Shown here one piece after another: positions 1-8,688 of a stretch of DNA of 64,000 bases; the stretch's first letter is position 1, and each line of letters begins with the position of its first letter. The stretch spans positions 1-64,000 of the forward strand of contig CAITUY010000188.1 of assembly GCA_903895695.1 (NCBI GenBank). Direction: 5' to 3'. The position numbers were made by a program, and so were the translations under genes. The notes under the pieces were generated by a model that did no database searches, was not told where the DNA came from, and saw only the letters and a program-made list of their open reading frames with translations. The stretch comes from an uncultured bacterium (lineage in GTDB: Bacteria > Verrucomicrobiota > Kiritimatiellia > CAIKKV01 > CAITUY01).

Positions 1-140
1 CTCCGACTGGGACAAGACGACACAGTAACGCTTGACCCATTCCGGACACTATCGTAAATCATCAATCACAGCGTCGCTACGCTCCGACAAACTGTCCGCT
101 TTGATCCCGGAATCGGTGGCCGTTTTGGCCGGAATGCGCA
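1..140. mobile_element. Terminal end of an IS21-like insertion sequence
   Basis: Two imperfect 22-bp direct repeats lie at 93-114 and 116-137, each of the form GT(C/G)(G/C)C-G-TTT-G-CCGGAAT. A related TTCCGGAC core occurs at about 41-48. Tandem repeats at the termini and a terminal CA dinucleotide (139-140) are typical of IS21-family ends. Immediately right of base 140 the sequence becomes the coding strand of an MFS transporter whose frame then fails inside this block, so the block reads as an insertion into that gene. The first 31 bases could be the 3' end of the element's last gene (a frame ending in a stop at 28-30), but too little is visible to say. The rest of the element lies outside the window. 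The family is inferred from repeat architecture only. Confidence 0.5.
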
Positions 141-664
141 AAACAGAAGATGCCGAAGGCAACCGCGAGCAGCCGCTGCATCGTCATCTCGGCGGCGAAG
201 AAACGGCCAAGCTGGCCCGGCGGAATGATCTCGTGCTGCCAGCTCGACCAGGCGATGCCCGCGAGCGCACGGGTCATGCAAAATAGACCGGCGGTGACAA
301 ACAAAAGCACCGCGGCGGCTCCCGTTCCCCAGCGGGCCATTACGACGGGAACCAGCACGATCGGGAGCACCAGCAGGTTGCGCATGGTCCAGCCCGCCAT
401 CAGGACACGTTTCGAGCCAAATCGCTCGGCCAGGGCCTTGGTCAAAACGCCTAGGATTCCCGAGAAGAACAGGAGCGAATTCAGAATACCCACCGAGCCG
501 CGATCGATGCCCAGCGCGCGGGCGTGCAGCACCAACACCGCTCCAACGAGGCACTGCCACGACAGAACGTTAAGGAAAAGAAACCCAAGAAAACGACGGG
601 GCCCCGGGTTCAATGAATCCAGTTGAAGCTTCCCGAGAATAGTTCGAGGGGAAAACACGCGCAT
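77..664 (-). pseudogene. MFS transporter, N-terminal part, interrupted
   Basis: The frame starts at ATG 664 (MRVFSPRTILGK) and encodes about 175 residues of a major-facilitator-type membrane protein before entering the insertion-like block at 140. Its last residues (77-140) are not transporter-like. Several hydrophobic helices are visible (FLGFLFLNVLSWQCLVGAVLVL, then LLFFSGILGVL, then LLVLPIVLVPVVM and AAVLLFVTAGLFCM), with the loop RFGSKRVLMAGW between helices as in MFS proteins. A normal MFS protein is about 400 residues, so more than half is missing. It is the last gene of a same-strand run with GH38, lyxose isomerase and GH36 genes (41-bp gap to GH36), so it was probably the sugar importer of that operon. 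If the interruption is real, uptake through this protein is lost. Confidence 0.7.
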
Positions 665-705
665 GGCGGGTAACGACAGGCTGCTGACAGTGGAGATCCG
701 AGCGG

Positions 706-2823
706 CTATTTCGTGGACGCACACAGCAGAAGCCGCGACGTGAGCGGGGTGTCCAGGCGAATGCACAAACCGGTTTCCTGGAGATCCATTCCGGCCGTTT
801 CGCAAACGAGGCCGCCGGGCTCCGTCGTCACGCGGTAGCGCCGCGCGGGGTCGAGACCGCGGAAGCGAAACTGGAAGGTGTCTTCGCGGGCGTCGATGAG
901 CCGAAAGATGCCGGCCACGGCGCGGGTGCGGTCGGCGGCTACACGCTCCAGGGCACACCAGCCGCTGGCTTCGTACCCTGGTATCACGGGCGTGTGATGG
1001 TACAGACGGGCGTCGCGATGCCAGGGCCGGATGAACTCCTTGTAGAGCGTGACGTATTTCTTCGCCAGCGCCAGCAGGTCCGGGTTGGCGTCAACCAGGC
1101 TCGGCGTGAGCCCCGAGACCGCCGGGTGCGCCAGCATGATCGCCTGCAGTTGCGTCTCCGGGTTCCCTTTGTAGCTGCCCTCCATGACCGCGCCAAACAT
1201 GCGGTCGAGGTATTCCGGCGGCATCGCCATGCTCATGCCGTTGAGGATGCGCAGCGTCCGAGGCATCCTCATCCAATCCGAGATCCAGGCCGTGGTGAAA
1301 CGAGAGTTCAAGCCCAGGTCGGTTCGCCCGCCGCCGCTGGAACAATTTTCAAGTTGCAGCTTCGGATAGCGGGCCCGAACTTTGTCGAAGATGGCATACA
1401 TGGCCTCGACATGACGCCACAGCGTGTTCTCCTGCCGGCCGTCGCGCTCGTTGAAACCACCCTCCCAGGCATCCAGATTGTAATCCAAGCGAAACATGTC
1501 GAGCCGGTACCGTTCGATCAAGCGGATGATGTTGTCCTCGACATACTGCCGCACCTCGGGCTTAGCCAGATCGAGCACGCGTTCGATGCTCTTGCCATAG
1601 CGCTTGATGAACCAATCGGGGTGCGCCGTCGCCAGTTTGGAGGACTTTCCAGCGCTTTCGATTTCCACCCACAGCCCGCACAGAAGCCCCCTGGAACGCG
1701 CCAACTCGAACACGGGCTCGAGGCCGTGCGGCAGGCGATTACCCACCTGCCAGTCGCCGCTGGTATCCGGCCACGGCGTATTGGCATCAGCGTACCAACC
1801 GGCATCGACCATGAACAGGTCCGCCCCGATTTCGCTGGCGATCTCGATCTCACGGCTGAGACTCGCCTCGCTCAACTCATGTTCCGTAAAGCCCCAATGG
1901 TTATAGATGAACGGTTGGCGGCCATCGCCCACGCGCGGCAGCACATGGCGGCGCTGGTAGGCGTGCCAGGCCTGGATGGTCTGGTCGAAGCTCTCGTGAT
2001 TCAAGCCGAAGTGAACATCCGGCAGCGCCAAGGTCTCGCCCGGGGCCAGCAACCGCATCGGAGCCGGGGCCACCGGCATCAGCGCAAAGCGCAAGCGGTG
2101 CTGGGGGGCATAGTGGTTCACTTGATCACACGTGAAAGCCATGCGCCAGTTGGCCGACCACGCCAGGCTGGCCACAAAGTAGCCACCGAAGACGTTATTG
2201 TGCGCGACGGCAAACGGTGTCGTATGCCCGCTGCGGCCCCGGCCCGAGCCGAATGCCAGTTCGGCGCGGAGCGGCACCTCCTGCCACTGGAAGTTGCCCT
2301 CCTGGCCCCATTCGTTGTCACGCATCCAGCCGACGCGGTAAGGCAGACCGCCGGATTCCAGCAGGTTCTCATGGCCGGCATCGATCTGGTCGATCATCGC
2401 GAACACGGTTCCGCTGAGCGGCGTGACCGCACTCAGCGCCAGCGTCTTGTCGGCCGACAAATTGGTCAGCGTCATGCGCCGCCTGAAGAATCCGTCTCCG
2501 GCCGCCATGGTCCGCAGGTCAAGGCGTAGCGGCTTCCAGGTGTGTTTCAGGGAGATCACGGTCTCCGGACAGCCGGAAGCGGCGTCCACGTCGACACGGC
2601 TCTCCGCCAGTTCCCAGCCAAAGTACAGCGACTCGCCGTCGATCTGCAGGTTGAAAGCCAGTTCGTCGGCGATCTCGTGCCGCGTATGATACGGAATCCC
2701 GGTGGCCTGCAACTGCGCCGCGATCAGCCGCCCATCGCGAAAGCGTTCGACGTAGATCGCCTGTCCGGAGTGATAGCGCCAGCCGCGCTGGGGTTCCTGC
2801 AATTCAGTGATCTTACTGCTCAT
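706..2823 (-). CDS. GH36-type alpha-galactosidase
   Basis: A 705-residue protein with the layout of GH36 alpha-galactosidases: an N-terminal beta-sandwich (about 1-300), a TIM barrel and a C-terminal beta domain. Landmarks in order are FMVDAGWY, the GLWVEIES strand, MFRLDYN with the presumed nucleophile Asp447, ENCSSGGGR, and WISDWMR with the presumed acid/base Asp516. Family knowledge gives hydrolysis of terminal alpha-1,6-galactosyl residues of oligosaccharides or galactomannans. No signal peptide is evident, suggesting cytoplasmic action on imported oligosaccharides. The start ATG has a good ribosome site (AGGAGG, 7 bases upstream). It lies 50 bp downstream of the lyxose isomerase gene and 41 bp upstream of the broken MFS gene, on the same strand. 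GH36 also contains alpha-N-acetylgalactosaminidases, so the exact sugar is inferred. Confidence 0.87.
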   Translation of the reverse strand: MSSKITELQEPQRGWRYHSGQAIYVERFRDGRLIAAQLQATGIPYHTRHEIADELAFNLQIDGESLYFGWELAESRVDVDAASGCPETVISLKHTWKPLRLDLRTMAAGDGFFRRRMTLTNLSADKTLALSAVTPLSGTVFAMIDQIDAGHENLLESGGLPYRVGWMRDNEWGQEGNFQWQEVPLRAELAFGSGRGRSGHTTPFAVAHNNVFGGYFVASLAWSANWRMAFTCDQVNHYAPQHRLRFALMPVAPAPMRLLAPGETLALPDVHFGLNHESFDQTIQAWHAYQRRHVLPRVGDGRQPFIYNHWGFTEHELSEASLSREIEIASEIGADLFMVDAGWYADANTPWPDTSGDWQVGNRLPHGLEPVFELARSRGLLCGLWVEIESAGKSSKLATAHPDWFIKRYGKSIERVLDLAKPEVRQYVEDNIIRLIERYRLDMFRLDYNLDAWEGGFNERDGRQENTLWRHVEAMYAIFDKVRARYPKLQLENCSSGGGRTDLGLNSRFTTAWISDWMRMPRTLRILNGMSMAMPPEYLDRMFGAVMEGSYKGNPETQLQAIMLAHPAVSGLTPSLVDANPDLLALAKKYVTLYKEFIRPWHRDARLYHHTPVIPGYEASGWCALERVAADRTRAVAGIFRLIDAREDTFQFRFRGLDPARRYRVTTEPGGLVCETAGMDLQETGLCIRLDTPLTSRLLLCASTK

Positions 2824-2873
2824 GCATCGCCTCCTATCGGCTCATCGCATCCAGGCCCGGGGGACGAGGCGAC

Positions 2874-3578
2874 TCATTTCGCGGCCTTGGGCCTGTAGTA
2901 CCGGGCGTAGTCGTTGTAGAGCAGGTAAAGTGGCTCCACATCTTCATCGATGTCCGGGAACCGGCCGACCGGGTCGAAAAAATGGTTATCCACCCGGTCG
3001 TCATTGACCCGGCTGACCTCACCCACCAGCACGGTTCCTTTGCCTTCCTCGCCCCAGAACCGGTGGTAATTGCGTTGCGGCAAACAGACGGACTCGCCGG
3101 GCGGCAGGGTGATCGTCCCGCCGGCAGCCACCGTCACACTCACGCCGTCCATGCTCAACGTCACCGGAGTGTCGGCGAGCTGGTCGGTCGCGGTGGCGTT
3201 CCAGACCCGAATGACCAGGTTGCCCCCGCCGCGGTTGATGATGTCTTCCATCTTCTGGTGGTGGAAGTGCGTCGGGGTCAACTGATTCTCCCGCACGATC
3301 ATGATTTTCTCGGCGTACACCTTGCCCAGCGGATCCGCCAGGCTGGCCAGCGTGCCGTTGCGGATGGTGAAGAGAAAAAGGCCGACCCTGGCAAAATCCC
3401 CACTGCCGAAATCGGTAATGTCCCAACCCAGTTGCTGGTCGACGATCTCACGGCACTCGGGGCCCTTGCGGCGCCAATCCGCCGGCGTCCAGGTGGCAAA
3501 AGGCGGGAGCAAAAACTTCATCCCGCCCAGGAACTCCAGGCTCTCGCGCATGATCGTATTGATCTCGGAACGTTTCAT
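2874..3578 (-). CDS. D-lyxose (D-mannose) ketol-isomerase
   Basis: A 234-residue protein matching the cupin-fold D-lyxose isomerase family in length and motifs. THFHHQKMEDIINRGGG carries the His/Glu metal ligands and is followed by the cupin strand GESVCLPQRNYHRFW. Members interconvert D-lyxose with D-xylulose and also D-mannose with D-fructose using a divalent metal, usually Mn2+. The gene starts 9 bp after the GH38 mannosidase stop codon, with GGAG upstream of the ATG. In this context D-mannose is the likely substrate, so mannose freed by the upstream enzyme could enter glycolysis as fructose. That substrate choice is inference; the family call is strong. Confidence 0.85.
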   Translation of the reverse strand: MKRSEINTIMRESLEFLGGMKFLLPPFATWTPADWRRKGPECREIVDQQLGWDITDFGSGDFARVGLFLFTIRNGTLASLADPLGKVYAEKIMIVRENQLTPTHFHHQKMEDIINRGGGNLVIRVWNATATDQLADTPVTLSMDGVSVTVAAGGTITLPPGESVCLPQRNYHRFWGEEGKGTVLVGEVSRVNDDRVDNHFFDPVGRFPDIDEDVEPLYLLYNDYARYYRPKAAK

Positions 3579-3587
3579 GGCACTCCG

Positions 3588-6347
3588 TTATCTTTTGGCA
3601 CTACGATTCGTGGATGGAAACTTGAGCGTGATGATCTTGTACGGTCCCACTTCGAGTGTCAACCGGCCGCGTGAGACCTTGAGGACGCGGAGAACCTCCT
3701 CGTTCAGATTGACTTCCCAGGCCTTGGTGAAGGCAGGGGCCAGCTCGATACGCGCCTTGGTCTTGCGGCCTTCATTCTCCCAGAACCGCAGGATCCAGCC
3801 GTCATTCTCGGCCGAGCGCTTGAAGGCGCTGACGCGCAGGTTGCCCGGCTCCACCCGGAACGCGGGCGTTGCGGTCGCCCCTTTCGTTCCCCGCTTTACG
3901 ATCGCCTCGTCCACCAGGATATGCGTCGTGTCGGCTTGATGCGCAATGGGCGGATACAGGAACGCCAGTGCCTGCGGCATAAAGGGCGCCCGGGCCGCGC
4001 GGCCGCCCACCGAATAGGGTATGAACGCGTAGTCGAACGTTTGCGGCCCCAGGCACTGGGCGCCGGGCGTGGGAATGGTCGGTGAGGTCGCCCCCGCCCG
4101 CGTCTTGAAGTTGGCGCGCCCCATCCGGCCATAGCCGCGCTGCAGCGTCACATACAGATCCACGCCCTTCCCGCCGGCCCTGGACTCGTATTCGTAAAGA
4201 CCGCGGCAAGCCACCGCCAAGCCGTGGCGTCCGTTCTCCACGGCCACCCATTCGCGAAAGTGGAATGTGGTCGGCGGCGGCTGGCTCCAGCCCGTTTTGC
4301 CTTCGTCAGGATTGCGGATGGGTTTCTGCAGGATGCCGAAATGCCCCTGGCTCATCACGGTCTCGCTCTCGAGCCCGGTCGGGCATTTCAGTCGCAGGCG
4401 ATGGTCGCAGGCCTGGTTGTCAAACGTCAGCGTCACGTCCACGCGGCGCGCGCCGCGGCTGAGGGACACCTTGGCAACGAGGACCAGTTCCACCATCTGG
4501 CGCGACCGCTTCTCGCCCTCCAGCCGTTTGGGAACGCGCATGCGCGTCGTGACTTCCAGCATGGCCCGCACGGGGCCGGATTCGATCAGCCGGCAGGTGG
4601 CGGGGAAATCCGTGCTGCGCAGGACCGGGCTCTTCAGCCACGGCTCGGAGAAGTCCCAGGCGTCGCCGCGGTCGGCCTCGTCTTCGATGACATTGAGCCC
4701 GGCGTAGTTCTGCCGGGTCACCTTGTCATAGACTTCGAGCGCCCCGCGCTTGAAGCTCACGCGCAGGTATTCGTTCTCAATGGCAGTGTCCGAAAGCTTG
4801 CCCATGGATTTCACCCGCGGGGCCTTGCCCTCCTTCAGGCGCAGCGTCGCCAACCCGCCCGGTGGCACGGCGGCCGCCACCAGCACGTGCGCCGGATTCC
4901 CGTCGGGCCACGCCGGCGCCCAACTGGCGGTCTCGGACGGCTGATCGGCCGCCCAGGGGTTGGCCACCGCCTGGATCGGCAGCGGGCGACCGCGGTCATC
5001 GACAACGACGTGCCGGGCTGGGTCATAGCCGTGCAGCCAGGTATCGACAATTGCCGGCTCGGCAGCACAACCCGCGGGGTTGAAGGCCAGGATGAGCCCG
5101 CCCTGGCCCTTGGGCACATCGCGGCGTGCCGCCAGCACGGCCAGCGCTTCGTGAGTCAGGCCGACGGCAATCTGCTTGGCCGCATTGAACCGCTGGACCA
5201 TCTCCTCGTGCACCGGGTCCGCGCTCGAACCATGGATACCGTCATGCGCTTCGTTGAGGAACAACCAACGCCACGCCTCCTCCAACTGACGGGTCGGCCA
5301 TTCCGCCCCGTCGAGCGAAGCCAGGCAGGAGAGCGGCTCGGCATACTGTTCGAGCAGCGCTTCGCACATGAAGTTCGCCTGCTTGAGGTAGCTGCGGGTG
5401 GTGATCGCACCGGTGAGCAGAATGACGTACTTCCCGCCCCACATCTCGCCCCTGAACTCCTTGAGGCAGTCGCCGCGTTTCAGGATGGCCTTGGTCAGGT
5501 CCTCGCAGTTGCCATGCACAAACGTGAATTCGTCCTGCTGCTTATTGGCCAGGGCGATCACCTCGGCGATCGTTTCCTGGGGTGCGGCACTGTCGGAGCC
5601 GTTGGCCAGCGGGATCACGCCGGAGTGGCAGCCGGGCTCGGCGTTCCGGGCGGAAGCCACAAGCGCCTCGACGCCCTTCTGGAGATCTGTTTCGCGGGCG
5701 CCACGGTGCAGACATTCGGGAGTCTGGATGTACTCGCCGAAGGCGGCCGCGCGGAAGTGCGGCGGCCAGAAGGGATTCGATTTCGCGCCCACGGCGTGGG
5801 CATTGCAGTAGCTGTTGCGCAGGTGCACGCCCAGGATGCGCGTGCCATCGAGGCCGACCCAGTGGAACTGGTCGCCCACTTCCTCGGGCCGCTCCGGCAT
5901 GCCGCGCATGAAGATCAGGCTCTGGAGTCCGAAGCCATCGAGAATCTGCGGCATCTGCTGGGGATGGCCGAAGTTGTCCGGCAGGTACCCGGCCTTCATC
6001 ACCCGACCAAATTCACGCGCCCGCCGGTCGCCGTAAAGGCAGTTGCGGACAATGGCCTCCGGCCCCGTGAGCCACTCGTCGTACTGCGTATAGAAGGGCC
6101 CAACCGACAGTTTGCCGGACTTGATCAGCTTGCGGATGGCCGCCGTGTTCTCCGGCTTAACTTCAAGGTAGTGATCGATCGGCGCCACCTGGCCGTCATA
6201 GACGAAACTCTTGAAGCCCGACTGCCGGGAGACCGGGTCAATCAGGCGGTCCAGGCTCTTCACGAGCCAGAATCGAAATGACCGGAACGGCAGATACCAT
6301 TCGATGTCCCAATGCACATGCGAGAAAACCACGGCTGTTTTTTTCAT
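3588..6347 (-). CDS. GH38 alpha-mannosidase-like glycosidase
   Basis: Start chosen at ATG 6347 (MKKTAVVFSHVHWD) because ACAGGAACA sits just upstream; the frame is open 15 codons further but without a ribosome site. The 919-residue product has the GH38 zinc motif HVHWDIEWY at its N-terminus (His10, His12, Asp14). The nucleophile motif is PDNFGHP (Asp124). A helical middle domain containing NEAHDGIHGSS and a long C-terminal beta region typical of the family follow. GH38 enzymes are retaining alpha-mannosidases acting on glycans or their breakdown products. There is no signal peptide. It is the first gene of the operon that continues with lyxose isomerase, GH36 and MFS. Linkage specificity cannot be told from sequence. 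Confidence 0.87.
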   Translation of the reverse strand: MKKTAVVFSHVHWDIEWYLPFRSFRFWLVKSLDRLIDPVSRQSGFKSFVYDGQVAPIDHYLEVKPENTAAIRKLIKSGKLSVGPFYTQYDEWLTGPEAIVRNCLYGDRRAREFGRVMKAGYLPDNFGHPQQMPQILDGFGLQSLIFMRGMPERPEEVGDQFHWVGLDGTRILGVHLRNSYCNAHAVGAKSNPFWPPHFRAAAFGEYIQTPECLHRGARETDLQKGVEALVASARNAEPGCHSGVIPLANGSDSAAPQETIAEVIALANKQQDEFTFVHGNCEDLTKAILKRGDCLKEFRGEMWGGKYVILLTGAITTRSYLKQANFMCEALLEQYAEPLSCLASLDGAEWPTRQLEEAWRWLFLNEAHDGIHGSSADPVHEEMVQRFNAAKQIAVGLTHEALAVLAARRDVPKGQGGLILAFNPAGCAAEPAIVDTWLHGYDPARHVVVDDRGRPLPIQAVANPWAADQPSETASWAPAWPDGNPAHVLVAAAVPPGGLATLRLKEGKAPRVKSMGKLSDTAIENEYLRVSFKRGALEVYDKVTRQNYAGLNVIEDEADRGDAWDFSEPWLKSPVLRSTDFPATCRLIESGPVRAMLEVTTRMRVPKRLEGEKRSRQMVELVLVAKVSLSRGARRVDVTLTFDNQACDHRLRLKCPTGLESETVMSQGHFGILQKPIRNPDEGKTGWSQPPPTTFHFREWVAVENGRHGLAVACRGLYEYESRAGGKGVDLYVTLQRGYGRMGRANFKTRAGATSPTIPTPGAQCLGPQTFDYAFIPYSVGGRAARAPFMPQALAFLYPPIAHQADTTHILVDEAIVKRGTKGATATPAFRVEPGNLRVSAFKRSAENDGWILRFWENEGRKTKARIELAPAFTKAWEVNLNEEVLRVLKVSRGRLTLEVGPYKIITLKFPSTNRSAKR

Positions 6348-6534
6348 TTGTTCCTGTTCCCGAAAAGTCGCGCCACAATCGCCCCATACCAACCCATACT
6401 TCGTACCAGTCTACGGCGCACTAGGCGATTCCTTTCGTTCCCGCAGTTTTGACCTCGCCGCCCCAGAAGCGCCTTGCCTTTGCGGGCGATATGGCACAGG
6501 TTCTTGCCCTTTGAACCGGAGCACTGAGGATCAC

Positions 6535-7392
6535 ATGAACTCTACCGACAAGGGCGCGCAGGCGGGAGATCCCGGAAACAAGAGTCCGGCAGTCGCGGCA
6601 CGAGCCGTGACGCTGGCGTGGCCCGGCGAACGCCTGGATACCTGGCATGGGTACGTCCGCCATGTCTTCACCCTCGAGGGGTGCGAGGCGTGGGTGGTTG
6701 AACCGAAGGAAGTCCGAGCCGGCAGACCGTGGACCTGGTGCCTGGAATTCCCGGACGCGTTCACCGACCGCACGGGGGTCCTGCAACTCCTGGAGCGAGG
6801 TTTCCACCATGTCCACATTCAGGTCGGGAACACGTTCGGCTGCCCGGCGGCGCTCGGGCACTTTGATGCGCTCTACAACGCCGTGACCGCCCAAGGCTTG
6901 GCCCCCAAGGCAACACTCATCGGCATCAGCCGCGGCGGGCTCTACGCGTACAACTGGGCAAGCCTGAACCCCGACAAGGTAGTCTGCATCTATGGCGACG
7001 CGCCGGTGTGCGATTTCAAGAGCTGGCCCGGCGGCAAGGGCCAAGGCCGTGGCAGCGCCGACGATTGGAAGGCGCTGATCCAGTGCTACGGGTTCAAGGA
7101 TGAGGCCGAAGCGCTCGCCTGGACGAGGAATCCCGTCGACAGCCTCACGCCCCTGGCCAGGGCCGGGATCCCGCTCATCCATGTCGTCGGCGATGTGGAT
7201 GACGTGGTTCCGACGCTGGAAAACAGCGCCATCGTCGAACAGCGTTACACGGCGCTCAACGGAGAGATCACCGTCTTCCACAAACCGACCGTCGGCCATC
7301 ACCCGCACGGACTCGACGATACCCGGCCGTTGGTCGATCTGATTCTGCGCTATACCGGGTTATCCGCCAGCATCCCTGTCCCCTGCCACTGA
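6535..7392 (+). CDS. Alpha/beta hydrolase
   Basis: A 285-residue protein starting at ATG 6535 after CTGAGGA. It shows the alpha/beta-hydrolase nucleophile elbow GISRGG, an acidic residue in the late segment HVVGDVDDVVP, and a histidine in GHHPHG near the C-terminus, making a plausible Ser-Asp-His triad. It has no signal peptide, so it is probably a cytoplasmic esterase or lipase-like enzyme. The substrate is not evident; deacylation of plant-derived oligosaccharides would fit the neighbourhood but is a guess. It is transcribed divergently from the GH38 operon (187-bp gap) and overlaps the convergent ceramidase-like gene by 43 bp at the 3' ends. Confidence 0.8.
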   Translation: MNSTDKGAQAGDPGNKSPAVAARAVTLAWPGERLDTWHGYVRHVFTLEGCEAWVVEPKEVRAGRPWTWCLEFPDAFTDRTGVLQLLERGFHHVHIQVGNTFGCPAALGHFDALYNAVTAQGLAPKATLIGISRGGLYAYNWASLNPDKVVCIYGDAPVCDFKSWPGGKGQGRGSADDWKALIQCYGFKDEAEALAWTRNPVDSLTPLARAGIPLIHVVGDVDDVVPTLENSAIVEQRYTALNGEITVFHKPTVGHHPHGLDDTRPLVDLILRYTGLSASIPVPCH

Positions 7393-8648
7393 CGAATCGT
7401 GCCCACAATGATCTGCTCCGTGCCGGGGGCCAGGCGGGCGGGCTGGTGGTATTCCCAATAACTGTCCACCTCATAGCCGCCTTCCGGCAACATGGCGGAA
7501 CTGGGCAAATACATCTGCGTCCCATTCGAGTACCCCAGCGGGAAGGTAATCCCCTGCGTATAGGTGCGCAGGATCAGGTTGCCCAGCGGCCCGACGAGCT
7601 CGCCCTCCAACCCGACCAGGCGCACCCCTTTGCCGAGTTGTACGCCGTGCATCTCCACCTCGACCGCCGTCGGCAGGGCACCAGTTGCGTCCAGCTTCTC
7701 CAGCATCTCCCGCGCCCACAGCCGCCGTTCAGGCCGGGCCGTCTCGTCCCGCGCCACCTGCTCATAAGACGCGCGGGGCGGCAGGGGATCGAAGGGCCAC
7801 AGCGTCCGGGTATGTGTGATGCCAAGCTGCGGAGTGACCGTCGCCACCCCACCCTCAATAGCCCGCACAATGGGATCGGCGACGTCCGCACCGGCCTGCG
7901 CCATCTCCTCCCAGGTGCCTTGCCTCCAATGGTCGTCATTCACCGCCACCTGGCGCGGCTTGGCGTCACCGCCGGCCCCCTGCAGGAAAAGGCTGCCTTC
8001 GGTCCGGAACCGGGCGTTCAGTTGCGCCATCGCCGCGCCGGGATATTCAGCGGAAAAGTCCAACGAGTAGATCATCGAGGGGTGACACGAGGCGGAGAAA
8101 AGCAATGACACGACTGCGCCGTCGGCCGCTTTGAAGAGACAGAACGGCACGGCGTCGCAAATCTCGCCGGCATGGTAAGGCGCCCAGAGGACGCCGCCAG
8201 CACCGTCCGGCTTGCGGCGGCATACGGGCAGGATCGTCTTCGCCATGCCGCTTTGCAGCGTCACCCGACGCTGCCCGGCCCGGGCCTCCACGGCGGCCTG
8301 CACAAAGGCTCGCGCCACGCGGGCCAGATAGGCCGGGTCCGGCGCGCCGGAATACGACCAGCGGGTCAGCCGGGGCCCGGCGTGGGAATGCGAAAAGTTG
8401 AGGAAGATCTCTTCCGGTGTGAGCCCAAGCGCCTTCCCGAGATCCCCCTTGATCTGCGCGATCTCCGGGCGCTCGAAGAAAAGCAGGTCGCAACCCAGTA
8501 TCAGGATGCGCACCCCTTCGTGCGAGAGGTAAAGCGCGCGTACGAACAGGTCGTCGTGAATTCGCTCGCATCCGCCCTGCTGCCCCAACCCCTCCATCGC
8601 CATCCCCAGGGGCGGCGTTACGTTCGCTTTTGCAAATCCGGCGTGCAC
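7350..8648 (-). CDS. Neutral/alkaline ceramidase-like protein
   Basis: A 432-residue protein starting at GTG 8648 (read VHAGFAKANVTPPLG), with CGAGGAGAAT directly upstream; a longer frame reaches 8714 but would overlap the neighbouring gene and lacks a ribosome site. It matches the N-terminal domain of neutral/alkaline non-lysosomal ceramidases: AKANVTPPLG, LGCDLLFF, LNFSHSHAGPR, FSASCHPSMI and LQGAGGDAKPR. The His-rich SHSHAGP segment provides likely metal ligands. It is shorter than true ceramidases (about 650-700 residues) and lacks their C-terminal domain. Such short proteins are common next to glycan genes and are of unproven substrate. It ends the DegT-amidohydrolase operon, 40 bp after the preceding gene. 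Confidence 0.75.
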   Translation of the reverse strand: MHAGFAKANVTPPLGMAMEGLGQQGGCERIHDDLFVRALYLSHEGVRILILGCDLLFFERPEIAQIKGDLGKALGLTPEEIFLNFSHSHAGPRLTRWSYSGAPDPAYLARVARAFVQAAVEARAGQRRVTLQSGMAKTILPVCRRKPDGAGGVLWAPYHAGEICDAVPFCLFKAADGAVVSLLFSASCHPSMIYSLDFSAEYPGAAMAQLNARFRTEGSLFLQGAGGDAKPRQVAVNDDHWRQGTWEEMAQAGADVADPIVRAIEGGVATVTPQLGITHTRTLWPFDPLPPRASYEQVARDETARPERRLWAREMLEKLDATGALPTAVEVEMHGVQLGKGVRLVGLEGELVGPLGNLILRTYTQGITFPLGYSNGTQMYLPSSAMLPEGGYEVDSYWEYHQPARLAPGTEQIIVGTIRQWQGTGMLADNPV

Positions 8649-8688
8649 AGCATTCTCCTCGTAAAGGCCAACCGATCGGTTGGCCGGC

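Noticed and set aside
994..2529. A 511-residue plus-strand open frame opposite the GH36 gene
   Set aside because: It is a shadow of the GC-rich minus-strand gene, with low-complexity His/Arg/Gly composition and no recognisable domain.
4224..6281. A 685-residue plus-strand open frame opposite the GH38 gene
   Set aside because: Antisense shadow: the minus-strand frame carries clear GH38 motifs, the plus-strand one has none.
6348..6534. A second GntR operator between the GH38 and hydrolase genes
   Set aside because: TACCA-like words occur but not as an inverted repeat like that at 20203-20224.
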